DNA from: an uncultured Steroidobacteraceae bacterium
Lineage (GTDB): Bacteria; Pseudomonadota; Gammaproteobacteria; Steroidobacterales; Steroidobacteraceae
Length of the DNA stretch: 5,869 nt
Direction of reading: 5' to 3'
Assembly: GCA_955652795.1 (NCBI GenBank)
Contig: CATPBQ010000255.1
Span: 1-5,869 of the forward strand
Below the pieces are notes generated by a model. That model was not told where the DNA came from. It saw only the letters and a program-made list of their open reading frames with translations, and searched no databases. The position numbers and the translations under genes were made by a program. Positions 1 to 5,252 of the stretch are shown piece by piece; position 1 is the first letter of the stretch; every line of letters starts with the position of its first letter.

Positions 1-640
1 CATCGATGGCCTGAACACCGAGCGCCGCGGCGGTGAGCAGGCAGGTGGTGCGCGCCAGTTGAAACGTGAAAGTCAGCGCGCCGGCGCCGTCACGCTTCGC
101 GAGCGCGCCCAGCGCCGCACTCAGGTCCTCCGCCCCCCAGGTCAGTCCCAGCAGCCGTGCCGCCGCGGCCCGCGCGGCGTGCAGAACCGCCGGATACTGG
201 GGCAGTGCCAGCAGTCCCTGCGGCGTCTCCGTGGCAACCACCAGGAGTCGAGTCGTGCCGGCGGCCACCCCCCGCCGCGTCTCGAGCGCCGTGACGTAGG
301 CCGCCGCCTCGACAATCTCGCCGGGCGCGGAGATCTTGGGCAGCACGATGCCATCGGGGAGCCGCTCGGCGCCGACGGCCTCCAGGTCCTCGCGCAGCAG
401 GCCGCTGTCAGGCCCGTTGACCCGCACCCACAGCTGCGGCCCGGAGCCGGCTGCAGCCAAGCGCAGCAGCGCACCCACCCGTGCACGCGCGGCCGGCAGG
501 TTCGCCGGGTCCACCGAATCCTCGAGGTCGAGGATCAGTGCGTCCGCATCGGTGGCGAGCGCCTTTTCCTGCTTGCGCGCGCTGTCACCCGGAACGAACA
601 GCAGCGAACGCAGCGGTGCGGGCTGGCGCTCTGCACTCAC
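1..640 (-). CDS. CitE-like CoA-ester lyase (HpcH/HpaI aldolase/citrate lyase family), partial
   Basis: The first 213 codons are present and the 3' end lies beyond the left edge. Members of this TIM-barrel family cleave or form beta-hydroxyacyl-CoA thioesters (malyl-, citramalyl-, HMG-CoA) using Mg2+. Visible family motifs, in order: LFVPGD (residues 14-19), LILDLEDSV (35-43, acidic metal-site region), RVN (73-75), GIVLPKI (97-103), ATETPQGLLAL (136-146, with the metal-ligand-type Glu138), and GLTWGAEDLSAALG (165-178). The frame is still open at position 1, in a GVQAID stretch typical of the region before the family's C-terminal lid. The start is GTG at 640-638, overlapping the TGA of the upstream hydratase gene by 4 nt (GTGA), which suggests translational coupling. 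Its MaoC partner suggests a beta-hydroxyacyl-CoA substrate rather than citrate itself. Family assignment is firm; the substrate is inference. Confidence 0.9.
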   Translation of the reverse strand, partial: MSAERQPAPLRSLLFVPGDSARKQEKALATDADALILDLEDSVDPANLPAARARVGALLRLAAAGSGPQLWVRVNGPDSGLLREDLEAVGAERLPDGIVLPKISAPGEIVEAAAYVTALETRRGVAAGTTRLLVVATETPQGLLALPQYPAVLHAARAAAARLLGLTWGAEDLSAALGALAKRDGAGALTFTFQLARTTCLLTAAALGVQAID

Positions 641-1092
641 GCCGCCGGCCTCTTCATCATCAGCGCCGCGCGGCGGCAGGAAGCGACCTCCTCGTCGCGC
701 TGGTTCCAGGCGCGATGCTCGAACACGACAATGCCCGAGTCCTGGCGCGACTGGCTGTCGCGCTTGGATAGCACCGTGGTCGCGACGTGCAGCGTGTCGC
801 CGATCAGCACCGGGCGCGGGAAACGCACCTCTTCCCAGCCGAGATTCCCGAGGGTCGTACCGTAGGTCGTGTCGTAGACCGACAGCCCCACCAGCAGGCC
901 GAGCGTGAACACGCTGTTCACGATCCGCTCTCCAAAGGGCGTGCCCTTGGAGTACTCGGCATCCAGGTGCAGCGCGGCCGGGTTCATGGTGAGGGCGCTG
1001 AACAGGAGGTTATCGGTTTCGGTCACGGTGCGCCGCACCAGGTGTTCGAAGCGCTGCCCTACGTCGAATTGCTCGAAATAAAGTCCCGCCAC
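637..1092 (-). CDS. MaoC-family dehydratase/hydratase (hot-dog fold), 151 aa
   Basis: A single hot-dog-domain protein of the (R)-specific enoyl-CoA hydratase superfamily, which adds water to trans-2-enoyl-CoA. Visible features are FEQFDVGQRFEH (residues 6-17), the TVTETDN helix entry (22-28), the hydratase-2-type segment LTMNPAALHLD (34-44), FGERIVNSVFTLGL, LGNLGWEEVRFPRPVLIGDTL, and a C-terminal strand with EHRAWNQ. The canonical segment is G-D-x-N-P-x-H; here the Asp position appears to be Asn37 while His42 is kept. The TMN version resembles what I recall of mycobacterial Rv2499c-like proteins encoded beside a CitE-like lyase and an acyl-CoA dehydrogenase in leucine-catabolism clusters. The GTG start at 1092 is fixed by an AGGAGG Shine-Dalgarno 5 nt upstream. 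It is the first gene of an operon with the lyase downstream. Substrate unknown; a hydratase acting on a branched or dicarboxylic enoyl-CoA is likely. Confidence 0.9.
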   Translation of the reverse strand: MAGLYFEQFDVGQRFEHLVRRTVTETDNLLFSALTMNPAALHLDAEYSKGTPFGERIVNSVFTLGLLVGLSVYDTTYGTTLGNLGWEEVRFPRPVLIGDTLHVATTVLSKRDSQSRQDSGIVVFEHRAWNQRDEEVASCRRAALMMKRPAA

Positions 1093-1097
1093 GTTCG

Positions 1098-1103
1098 CCT
1101 CCT
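1098..1103 (-). promoter_or_regulatory. Strong Shine-Dalgarno for the MaoC gene
   Basis: On the minus strand AGGAGG lies 5 nt (CGAAC) before the GTG at 1092. This near-perfect ribosome binding site selects the GTG as the start. It contrasts with cysI and cysH in the same window, which lack any clear site. Confidence 0.85.
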
Positions 1104-1130
1104 GAGAGTCCGGCTCTAGTGTTGCATAGG

Positions 1131-1159
1131 CTCATAACCCCAGAAAGAGGTTCACCCAA
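1131..1159 (-). promoter_or_regulatory. Possible promoter of the MaoC-lyase operon
   Basis: Reading the minus strand, TTGGGT (1159-1154) is followed after 17 nt by TATGAG (1136-1131), a 3/6 and 4/6 match to the sigma-70 hexamers at ideal spacing. Transcription would begin near 1125, leaving a leader of about 30 nt that contains the AGGAGG site. It is divergent from the cysI promoter and shares the 115-bp intergenic region with it. This is a motif match only. Confidence 0.35.
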
Positions 1160-1161
1160 CC
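1149..1161. repeat. Small inverted repeat GGTT-n5-AACC upstream of cysI
   Basis: GGTT (1149-1152) and AACC (1158-1161) form an inverted repeat, with another AACC at 1136-1139. Its centre lies 39 bp upstream of the first base of the cysI -10 hexamer, about -52 from the inferred transcript start, which is where LysR-type activators often bind. The half-sites are only 4 bp, so this is a weak candidate CysB operator. Confidence 0.25.
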
Positions 1162-1169
1162 ACACGGTA

Positions 1170-1199
1170 TTTAGAGGCCCGGAACCGCACGCCTATAGT
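1170..1199 (+). promoter_or_regulatory. Probable cysI promoter, very close to the start codon
   Basis: TTTAGA (1170-1175, 4/6 match to a -35) is followed after 18 bp by TATAGT (1194-1199, 5/6 match to a -10). The cysH promoter has the same layout (TTCAGT, 18 bp, TATAGT), and both continue with CG. Initiation 7-9 nt after the -10 would fall at 1206-1208, on or next to the ATG at 1208, so the transcript could be leaderless. The weak -35 fits an activator-dependent promoter, CysB being the obvious candidate. Confidence 0.5.
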
Positions 1200-1207
1200 C
1201 GGCCGGC

Positions 1208-2863
1208 ATGTACCAGTACGACGAGCTGGATCAGGCGTTTGTCGATCAACGCGTCGCGGAATTTCGCGACCAGACGCGGCGCCATCTCGCGGGGCAGCTA
1301 TCCGAGGACGAGTTCCGTCCGCTGCGCCTGCGCAACGGTCTGTATATCCAGCGGCACGCCCCGATGCTGCGCATTGCCATTCCCTATGGGCTGCTCGCCT
1401 CGCCGCAGCTGCGCAAGCTCGCCGACATCGCGCGCCGCTACGACCGCGGGTTTGGTCACTTCACCACGCGGCAGAACCTGCAGCTGAACTGGCCCAGGCT
1501 CCCCGAGGTCCCGGACATCCTGGCCGAGCTCGCCACCGTGCAGATGCACGCCATCCAGACCAGCGGCAACTGCGTGCGCAACGTCACCGCCGATCACCTG
1601 GCCGGCATCGCCCGCGACGAGATCGACGATCCGCGCCCCTACTGCGAGATCATCCGCCAGTGGGCCACCCTGCATCCGGAGTTCACCTACCTGCCGCGCA
1701 AGTTCAAGATCGCCGTGACCGGCTCACCGGAGGACCGCGCGGCGTCCGAAGTGCACGATATCGGGCTGCACCTGGCGCGTGACGCGCAGGGCAACATCGG
1801 CTTCACGGTGCTGGTGGGCGGGGGCCTCGGGCGGGCTCCCGTGATCGGGCAGGTGATTCGCGATTTCCTGCCCCTCGCCGAGCTGCTGGCCTACCTGGAA
1901 GCGATCCTGCGCGTCTACAACCGCCACGGCCGGCGCGACAACCTCAATAAGGCGCGCATCAAGGTGCTGGTCAAGACCTTGGGTGTGGAGCGCTTCCGCG
2001 AGCAGGTGGAAGCCGAGTGGCAGCTCTCGCGCGAGAGCGCTGCGCGCCTGCCGGCCACCGAAGTCGAGCGGGTGCGCAGCTTCTTCAGGCCGCAGCCCTA
2101 CGAGGCACTCGAGGACTTCGACGCCAGCGCCGGCCGCGAACCAGCCTTCCAGGCCTGGTATCGCTACAACACCCGGCCGCACCGCGTGAGCGGGTATCGC
2201 GCGGTGTTCGTATCGCTCAAAGCGCACGGACAGAACCCGGGGGACATGAGCTCTCAGCAGATGGAGGCGGTCGCCGCGCTCGCCGAGCGCGTGAGCTTCG
2301 GCCTCGTCCGCGCCACCCACAATCAGAATCTGCTGCTGGCGGACGTGCGCCAGCGCGGGCTTTATGAGGTGTGGCTCGAGCTCGAACGCCACCAGCTCGC
2401 CATGCCGAACATCGGCACCCTCACGGACATGATCGCCTGCCCGGGGTTGGATTTCTGCTCGCTCGCCAATGCCGGCACGCTCGGGGTCGCGAAGCAGATC
2501 CAGGAGCGCTTCGACAATCTCGACTACCTGTACGACCTGGGCGACATCGAGATCAAAATGTCCGGCTGCATGAACGCGTGCGGGCATCACCACGTCGGCC
2601 ATATCGGCATCCTCGGCGTCGACAAGCATGGCGAGGAGTGGTACCAGATCACCCTCGGCGGCTCGGCGAACGGCTTCACTGCGCTGGGTGAGGTCATCGG
2701 TCCGTCGGTGCCGAAGAACGAAGTTGCAGCGACCATCGAGCGTATTGTCGAGGTGTATCGCGCGCTGCGCGCCGAGGGTGAACGCTTCATCGACACGTTC
2801 CGCCGCGTGGGCCTTACGCCCTTCAGGCAGAGCGCCTATGCGACGCATCCTGCGGCGGCGTGA
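1208..2863 (+). CDS. cysI: Assimilatory sulfite reductase hemoprotein (siroheme/4Fe-4S), 551 aa
   Basis: Catalyses the six-electron reduction of sulfite to sulfide in cysteine biosynthesis; cytoplasmic. The duplicated nitrite/sulfite reductase fold is visible. The N-terminal half has LRNGLYIQRHAPM (residues 41-53), FTTRQNLQLNWP (85-96), TSGNCVRNVTAD (118-129), YLPRKFKIAV (161-170) and LVGGGLGRAP (202-211). The C-terminal half has the cluster ligands Cys411 and Cys417 (CPGLDFC) and Cys454 and Cys458 (CMNAC), i.e. C-x5-C then C-x3-C, followed by GHHHVGHIG. Length and sequence match the Pseudomonas-type CysI, which also begins MYxYDExDQ. The ATG at 1208 has no visible Shine-Dalgarno but sits just after a TATAGT box. 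No cysJ-like flavoprotein gene is nearby, so the electron donor (ferredoxin or a distant CysJ) is unknown. A nitrite reductase is less likely given the cysB, cysH, cysG and DUF934 context. Confidence 0.95.
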   Translation: MYQYDELDQAFVDQRVAEFRDQTRRHLAGQLSEDEFRPLRLRNGLYIQRHAPMLRIAIPYGLLASPQLRKLADIARRYDRGFGHFTTRQNLQLNWPRLPEVPDILAELATVQMHAIQTSGNCVRNVTADHLAGIARDEIDDPRPYCEIIRQWATLHPEFTYLPRKFKIAVTGSPEDRAASEVHDIGLHLARDAQGNIGFTVLVGGGLGRAPVIGQVIRDFLPLAELLAYLEAILRVYNRHGRRDNLNKARIKVLVKTLGVERFREQVEAEWQLSRESAARLPATEVERVRSFFRPQPYEALEDFDASAGREPAFQAWYRYNTRPHRVSGYRAVFVSLKAHGQNPGDMSSQQMEAVAALAERVSFGLVRATHNQNLLLADVRQRGLYEVWLELERHQLAMPNIGTLTDMIACPGLDFCSLANAGTLGVAKQIQERFDNLDYLYDLGDIEIKMSGCMNACGHHHVGHIGILGVDKHGEEWYQITLGGSANGFTALGEVIGPSVPKNEVAATIERIVEVYRALRAEGERFIDTFRRVGLTPFRQSAYATHPAAA

Positions 2864-3326
2864 GATTGTCGTGGACGACTGGACTCACCTCGGCGAGGAC
2901 GCCGTGGACGGCGCGGCGCTGATCGTGCCGCTCGCGGAGCTGCGCAAGGACCCGGGGCGCTGGTGGCAGTGGTCGGGGCGACTCGGCGTGCGCCTCACCC
3001 CCGTCGACCGGGTGGAGGAGCTGGCGGATGAGCTGCCGCGGCTCGACCTGGTGGCGGTGGAATTTCCCACCCCCGTCGATGGCCGCGGGTACTCGCAGGG
3101 ACGGCTGCTGCGCGAGCGCCTGGGGTTCAGGGGCGAGCTGCGCGCCGTGGGCGCCGGCGTACGCCAGGACCAGGTGTTCCTGCTCGCGCGCTGCGGCTTT
3201 GACGCCATCGAGCTGACCGACGGTGAGGATCCGGACGCCGCCCGCCGCGCACTGCAGCGCTACGACGTCGCCTATCAGCCGGGATCGCCCGAAACTGCCA
3301 TTCGCAGGCAACGCTTCTTCGCCTAG
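2838..3326 (+). CDS. DUF934 family protein, companion of sulfite reductase, 162 aa
   Basis: Members of this family are encoded immediately after cysI in many proteobacteria (for example the gene beside cysI in Pseudomonas) and are often annotated as an oxidoreductase probably involved in sulfite reduction. The exact function is not established. Visible features are LIVPLAEL (residues 28-35), a WWQWSGRLGVRL segment (42-53), and the family core DLVAVEFPTPVDGRGYSQGR (70-89), continuing through RLGFRGELRAVG, QDQVFLLARCGFDAIEL (110-126) and a polar C-terminus. There is a single cysteine (Cys119), no CxxC pair and no signal peptide or membrane segment, so it is probably a small cytoplasmic protein. 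The chosen ATG at 2838 lies inside the cysI 3' end (26-bp overlap), with a weak AGGCAG upstream. The overlap implies co-translation with CysI. An electron-transfer, assembly or accessory role is inference. Confidence 0.85.
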   Translation: MRRILRRREIVVDDWTHLGEDAVDGAALIVPLAELRKDPGRWWQWSGRLGVRLTPVDRVEELADELPRLDLVAVEFPTPVDGRGYSQGRLLRERLGFRGELRAVGAGVRQDQVFLLARCGFDAIELTDGEDPDAARRALQRYDVAYQPGSPETAIRRQRFFA

Positions 3327-3365
3327 GGCGCTCTGACGCACCCGTCCAGCCCAACTACCCCTCAG

Positions 3366-3395
3366 CGACATAGTTAAGCGGTTGCTTGACTGTCG
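3366..3395. terminator. Hairpin between convergent cysI-DUF934 and cysB; possible bidirectional terminator
   Basis: CGACA (3366-3370) pairs with TGTCG (3391-3395), and GTTAAGC (3373-3379) pairs with GCTTGAC (3384-3390). This gives 12 base pairs including one G-U, a 2-nt TA bulge and a GGTT loop. It lies 39 bp after the DUF934 stop and about 30 bp after the cysB stop. There is no T-run on either side, so it is not a textbook intrinsic terminator, but its place between convergent genes fits transcript-end formation or 3'-end protection. Confidence 0.45.
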
Positions 3396-3413
3396 GCCCG
3401 CACACTATCTGCT

Positions 3414-3441
3414 GCTGCCGCGCCGCTAGCGTTGCGGCAGC
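3414..3441. repeat. Perfect 8-bp inverted repeat spanning the cysB stop codon
   Basis: GCTGCCGC (3414-3421) and GCGGCAGC (3434-3441) are exact inverted copies with a 12-nt loop that contains the cysB TAG and the palindrome CGCTAGCG. It could form a GC-rich stem at the end of the cysB message and complement the hairpin at 3366-3395. No T-run follows on the minus strand, and the right arm is coding sequence, so function is uncertain. Confidence 0.3.
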
Positions 3442-4397
3442 GTGATGTCGGCAAACAGCTGGGTCACTTCCTCGGCGGAGGTGGCGCGGTGAGCCCGTTC
3501 CACCACGCGCCGGTCCAGGTGCGGCGCCAGCAGCTGCGCAAACTCATACATGTACTTGCGCAACAGCGTGCCACGGCGAAAACCCATCCAGGTGGTGTGC
3601 GCCGCAAACAGGTGCGAGGCGTCGATCGCGGTCAGGTCCGGGTCGCGTTCATCGACCGCCATGTGCGCGATGATGCCCACACCCAGTCCCAGGCGTACGT
3701 ATGTCTGGATCACGTCCGCGTCGCGCGCGGTAATGGCGATGTTCGGCGTCAGCGCCGCCCTGGCAAACGCCTGATGGAGCGACGAGGGCCCGGTGAAGCT
3801 GAACGTGTAGGTGATGAGCGGGTACGCCGCCAGCGCCTTGAAGCTGAGCCGTGCGCCATTGGCCAGCGGATGGTCTTTCGGCACGATGACCGTGCGATAC
3901 CAGCGGTAACAGGGCAACAGGGTCAGGTCGGAAAACAACCCTTCCGAGCCGGTCGCGATGGCGCAATCGATACGATCGCTCGCCACCATCTCCGCGATCT
4001 GCTCGGACGTGCCCTGATGCAGGTTGAGGCGCACCTGCGGGTAGCGAGCGCGGAACTCCCGGATCACGTCCGGCAACACATAACGCGCCTGCGTATGGGT
4101 CGTGCCGATCGACAGGCTCCCCTTACCCTCATCCCGCAATTCGGTCGACAGGTGCCGGATGCTCTGGGCTTCCTGCAGGATCCTCAGCGCCCGATCGATC
4201 ACCTGCTGCCCCGCGGGGGTGATGCGCGTGAGATTGCGCCCCTCGCGCACGAAGATCTGAAACCCGAGCTCGTCCTCGAGGAGCTTGATCTGCTTGCTCA
4301 CGCCCGGCTGCGAGGTGTGCAGCTTCTGTGCTGCCGCCGTGATGTTGAGACCGTTCTGAGCGACGGCTGCGAGATAACGCAACTGGTGCAGCTTCAT
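3426..4397 (-). CDS. cysB: LysR-type sulfur assimilation regulator CysB, 323 aa
   Basis: Transcriptional activator of cysteine regulon genes, responding to N-acetylserine/O-acetylserine and antagonised by sulfide or thiosulfate in enterobacteria. The protein matches E. coli CysB (324 aa) along its length. An N-terminal winged helix-turn-helix (about residues 1-60, with NITAAAQKLHTSQPGVSKQI around 18-37) is followed by a linker helix and the two-subdomain effector-binding region. The effector pocket motif TTHTQARY (99-106) is intact, with Thr100, Thr102 and Gln103, and Thr149 and Thr202 sit at the positions that contact ligand or sulfate in CysB structures, as I recall them. DADVIQTYVRLGLGVGIIA (227-245) and the C-terminal GFRRGTLLRKYMYEF are also CysB-like rather than generic LysR. 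The ATG at 4397 matches the E. coli start (MKLxQLRY). It is divergent from cysH and convergent with cysI-DUF934. A palindrome over its probable -10 suggests autoregulation. Confidence 0.95.
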   Translation of the reverse strand: MKLHQLRYLAAVAQNGLNITAAAQKLHTSQPGVSKQIKLLEDELGFQIFVREGRNLTRITPAGQQVIDRALRILQEAQSIRHLSTELRDEGKGSLSIGTTHTQARYVLPDVIREFRARYPQVRLNLHQGTSEQIAEMVASDRIDCAIATGSEGLFSDLTLLPCYRWYRTVIVPKDHPLANGARLSFKALAAYPLITYTFSFTGPSSLHQAFARAALTPNIAITARDADVIQTYVRLGLGVGIIAHMAVDERDPDLTAIDASHLFAAHTTWMGFRRGTLLRKYMYEFAQLLAPHLDRRVVERAHRATSAEEVTQLFADITLPQR

Positions 4398-4432
4398 GGG
4401 GCAAGCCTAACCCAACCGGCACCGTCCTGTTA

Positions 4433-4447
4433 CCGGTCTATAACCGG
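4433..4447. promoter_or_regulatory. Palindrome CCGGT-n5-ACCGG over the probable cysB -10
   Basis: CCGGT (4433-4437) and ACCGG (4443-4447) flank CTATA. On the minus strand this contains TATAGA (4442-4437), a good -10 for cysB, preceded after 16 nt by TTCTGA as a weak -35. A protein bound here would block cysB transcription, as expected for LysR autorepression. A third copy of ACCGG lies at 4415-4419, and AACCGGC occurs twice (4414-4420 and 4442-4448). The palindrome is seen directly; the bound protein is inferred. Confidence 0.4.
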
Positions 4448-4475
4448 CGCGCAGCCCTTCAGAAGCAATCATTCG

Positions 4476-4505
4476 TTCAGTGAGGCACAGGGGCGTCGTT
4501 ATAGT
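4476..4505 (+). promoter_or_regulatory. Probable cysH promoter, very close to the start codon
   Basis: TTCAGT (4476-4481, 3/6 match to a -35), 18 bp, then TATAGT (4500-4505). Spacing and the eight bases TATAGTCG are identical to the cysI promoter. Initiation 7-9 nt downstream of the -10 falls at 4512-4514, just before the ATG at 4516, so the leader would be 0-4 nt. A 9-bp palindrome CTTCAGAAG (4457-4465) is centred 39 bp upstream of the -10, the same offset as the inverted repeat ahead of cysI. The weak -35 fits activation by CysB. Confidence 0.5.
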
Positions 4506-4515
4506 CGCACGCATC

Positions 4516-5235
4516 ATGGCAGAGGTGGCGGCGCTCGAGCTGGAACACAAGGCGGCGGTGGTGCGCGCACAGCTGGCTGGCGCGCTGGCGCAGCACGGGC
4601 GGCTCGTGTATTCGAACAGCCTGGGCGCCGAAGCGATGGTGCTCACCGACATCATCTGGTCGAACCTGCCGCAAATCGACATCTTCAGCATCGATACCGG
4701 CCGCCTGTACGAGGAGACCTATGAGCTCCTCGAAAAACTGCAACGCCGCTACCAGCGCACCATCCGGGTCGTCTACCCGGACGCCCAGGCGCTCGAGCGG
4801 CTGGTGGCGCACCAGGGTGTGAATGGCTTCTATCACAGTCTCGAGGCGCGCCTCGAGTGCTGCCGCATCCGTAAGCTGGAGCCCTTCAGGCGCGCAATCG
4901 CGGGCTTCTCGGCCTGGATCACCGGCGTGCGCCGCGAGCAGTCGGCGGGCCGCGCTCACGGCCAGGCCGTGGAGTGGGACGCGGAGCATGGTCTGTACAA
5001 GATCAGTCCGCTCCTCGATTGGACCGAAGCAGAGGTCTGGCAGTACATCCGCGCGCGCAGGCTGCCGTACAATCGCCTGCACGATCGCCAGTTTCCGAGC
5101 ATCGGGTGTTCGCCGTGCACGCGCGCCATTCAGCCCGGCGAGAGCCGCCGTGCCGGCCGCTGGTGGTGGGAGCAACCGGAGTCCCGCGAATGCGGCCTGC
5201 ATCCGAGAGCGCCCTCCACGGCCGTGCCGGCCTGA
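4516..5235 (+). CDS. cysH: Assimilatory adenylyl-sulfate (APS) reductase, iron-sulfur type, 239 aa
   Basis: Thioredoxin-dependent reduction of adenosine 5'-phosphosulfate to sulfite and AMP; cytoplasmic. PP-loop-type nucleotide-binding motif SNSLGAEAM (residues 33-41), SIDTGRLYEETYELL (58-72) and GVRREQS (137-143) are typical of CysH. The type is shown by Cys115-Cys116 (ECCRIRK) and Cys198-x2-Cys201 (CSPC), the four ligands of the 4Fe-4S cluster found in APS reductases and absent from the PAPS reductase of E. coli. The catalytic cysteine is Cys226 in ECGLH. The start is ATG 4516; an in-frame GTG at 4480 would add 12 residues but runs through the TATAGT box and has no ribosome site. It is divergent from cysB, with cysG starting 17 bp downstream. 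APS versus PAPS preference is inferred from the cysteine pattern. Confidence 0.93.
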   Translation: MAEVAALELEHKAAVVRAQLAGALAQHGRLVYSNSLGAEAMVLTDIIWSNLPQIDIFSIDTGRLYEETYELLEKLQRRYQRTIRVVYPDAQALERLVAHQGVNGFYHSLEARLECCRIRKLEPFRRAIAGFSAWITGVRREQSAGRAHGQAVEWDAEHGLYKISPLLDWTEAEVWQYIRARRLPYNRLHDRQFPSIGCSPCTRAIQPGESRRAGRWWWEQPESRECGLHPRAPSTAVPA

Positions 5236-5252
5236 GCCACGGAGCGGGGAGC

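Noticed and set aside
59..908. Plus-strand open frames of 190-268 codons opposite the lyase and MaoC genes
   Set aside because: They have Arg/Pro/Ser-rich shadow composition, while the minus strand carries clear CitE and MaoC motifs.
1105..1117. AGAG-n5-CTCT mini-hairpin near the MaoC ribosome site
   Set aside because: Four base pairs is too short to support a regulatory claim.
2628..2837. Longer N-terminus for the DUF934 protein
   Set aside because: The extra 70 codons lie entirely within cysI coding sequence and have shadow composition; the family core and usual length fit the ATG at 2838.
1724..2848. A 374-codon open frame on the minus strand opposite cysI
   Set aside because: It lies wholly antisense to a sure cysI, shows no domain I recognise, and long antisense frames are expected in GC-rich codons.
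4480..4515. Upstream in-frame GTG as the start of cysH
   Set aside because: It would add 12 residues encoded through the TATAGT box, has no Shine-Dalgarno, and the ATG at 4516 is the better-supported start.
3432..4724. A 430-codon open frame on the plus strand opposite cysB, running into cysH
   Set aside because: It mirrors cysB codons, crosses the cysB-cysH regulatory region and overlaps cysH in the wrong frame; the composition is Arg/Gln/His-rich shadow sequence.
4477..5202. A 241-codon open frame on the minus strand opposite cysH
   Set aside because: It is antisense to a gene with all APS reductase motifs and has no recognisable domain.
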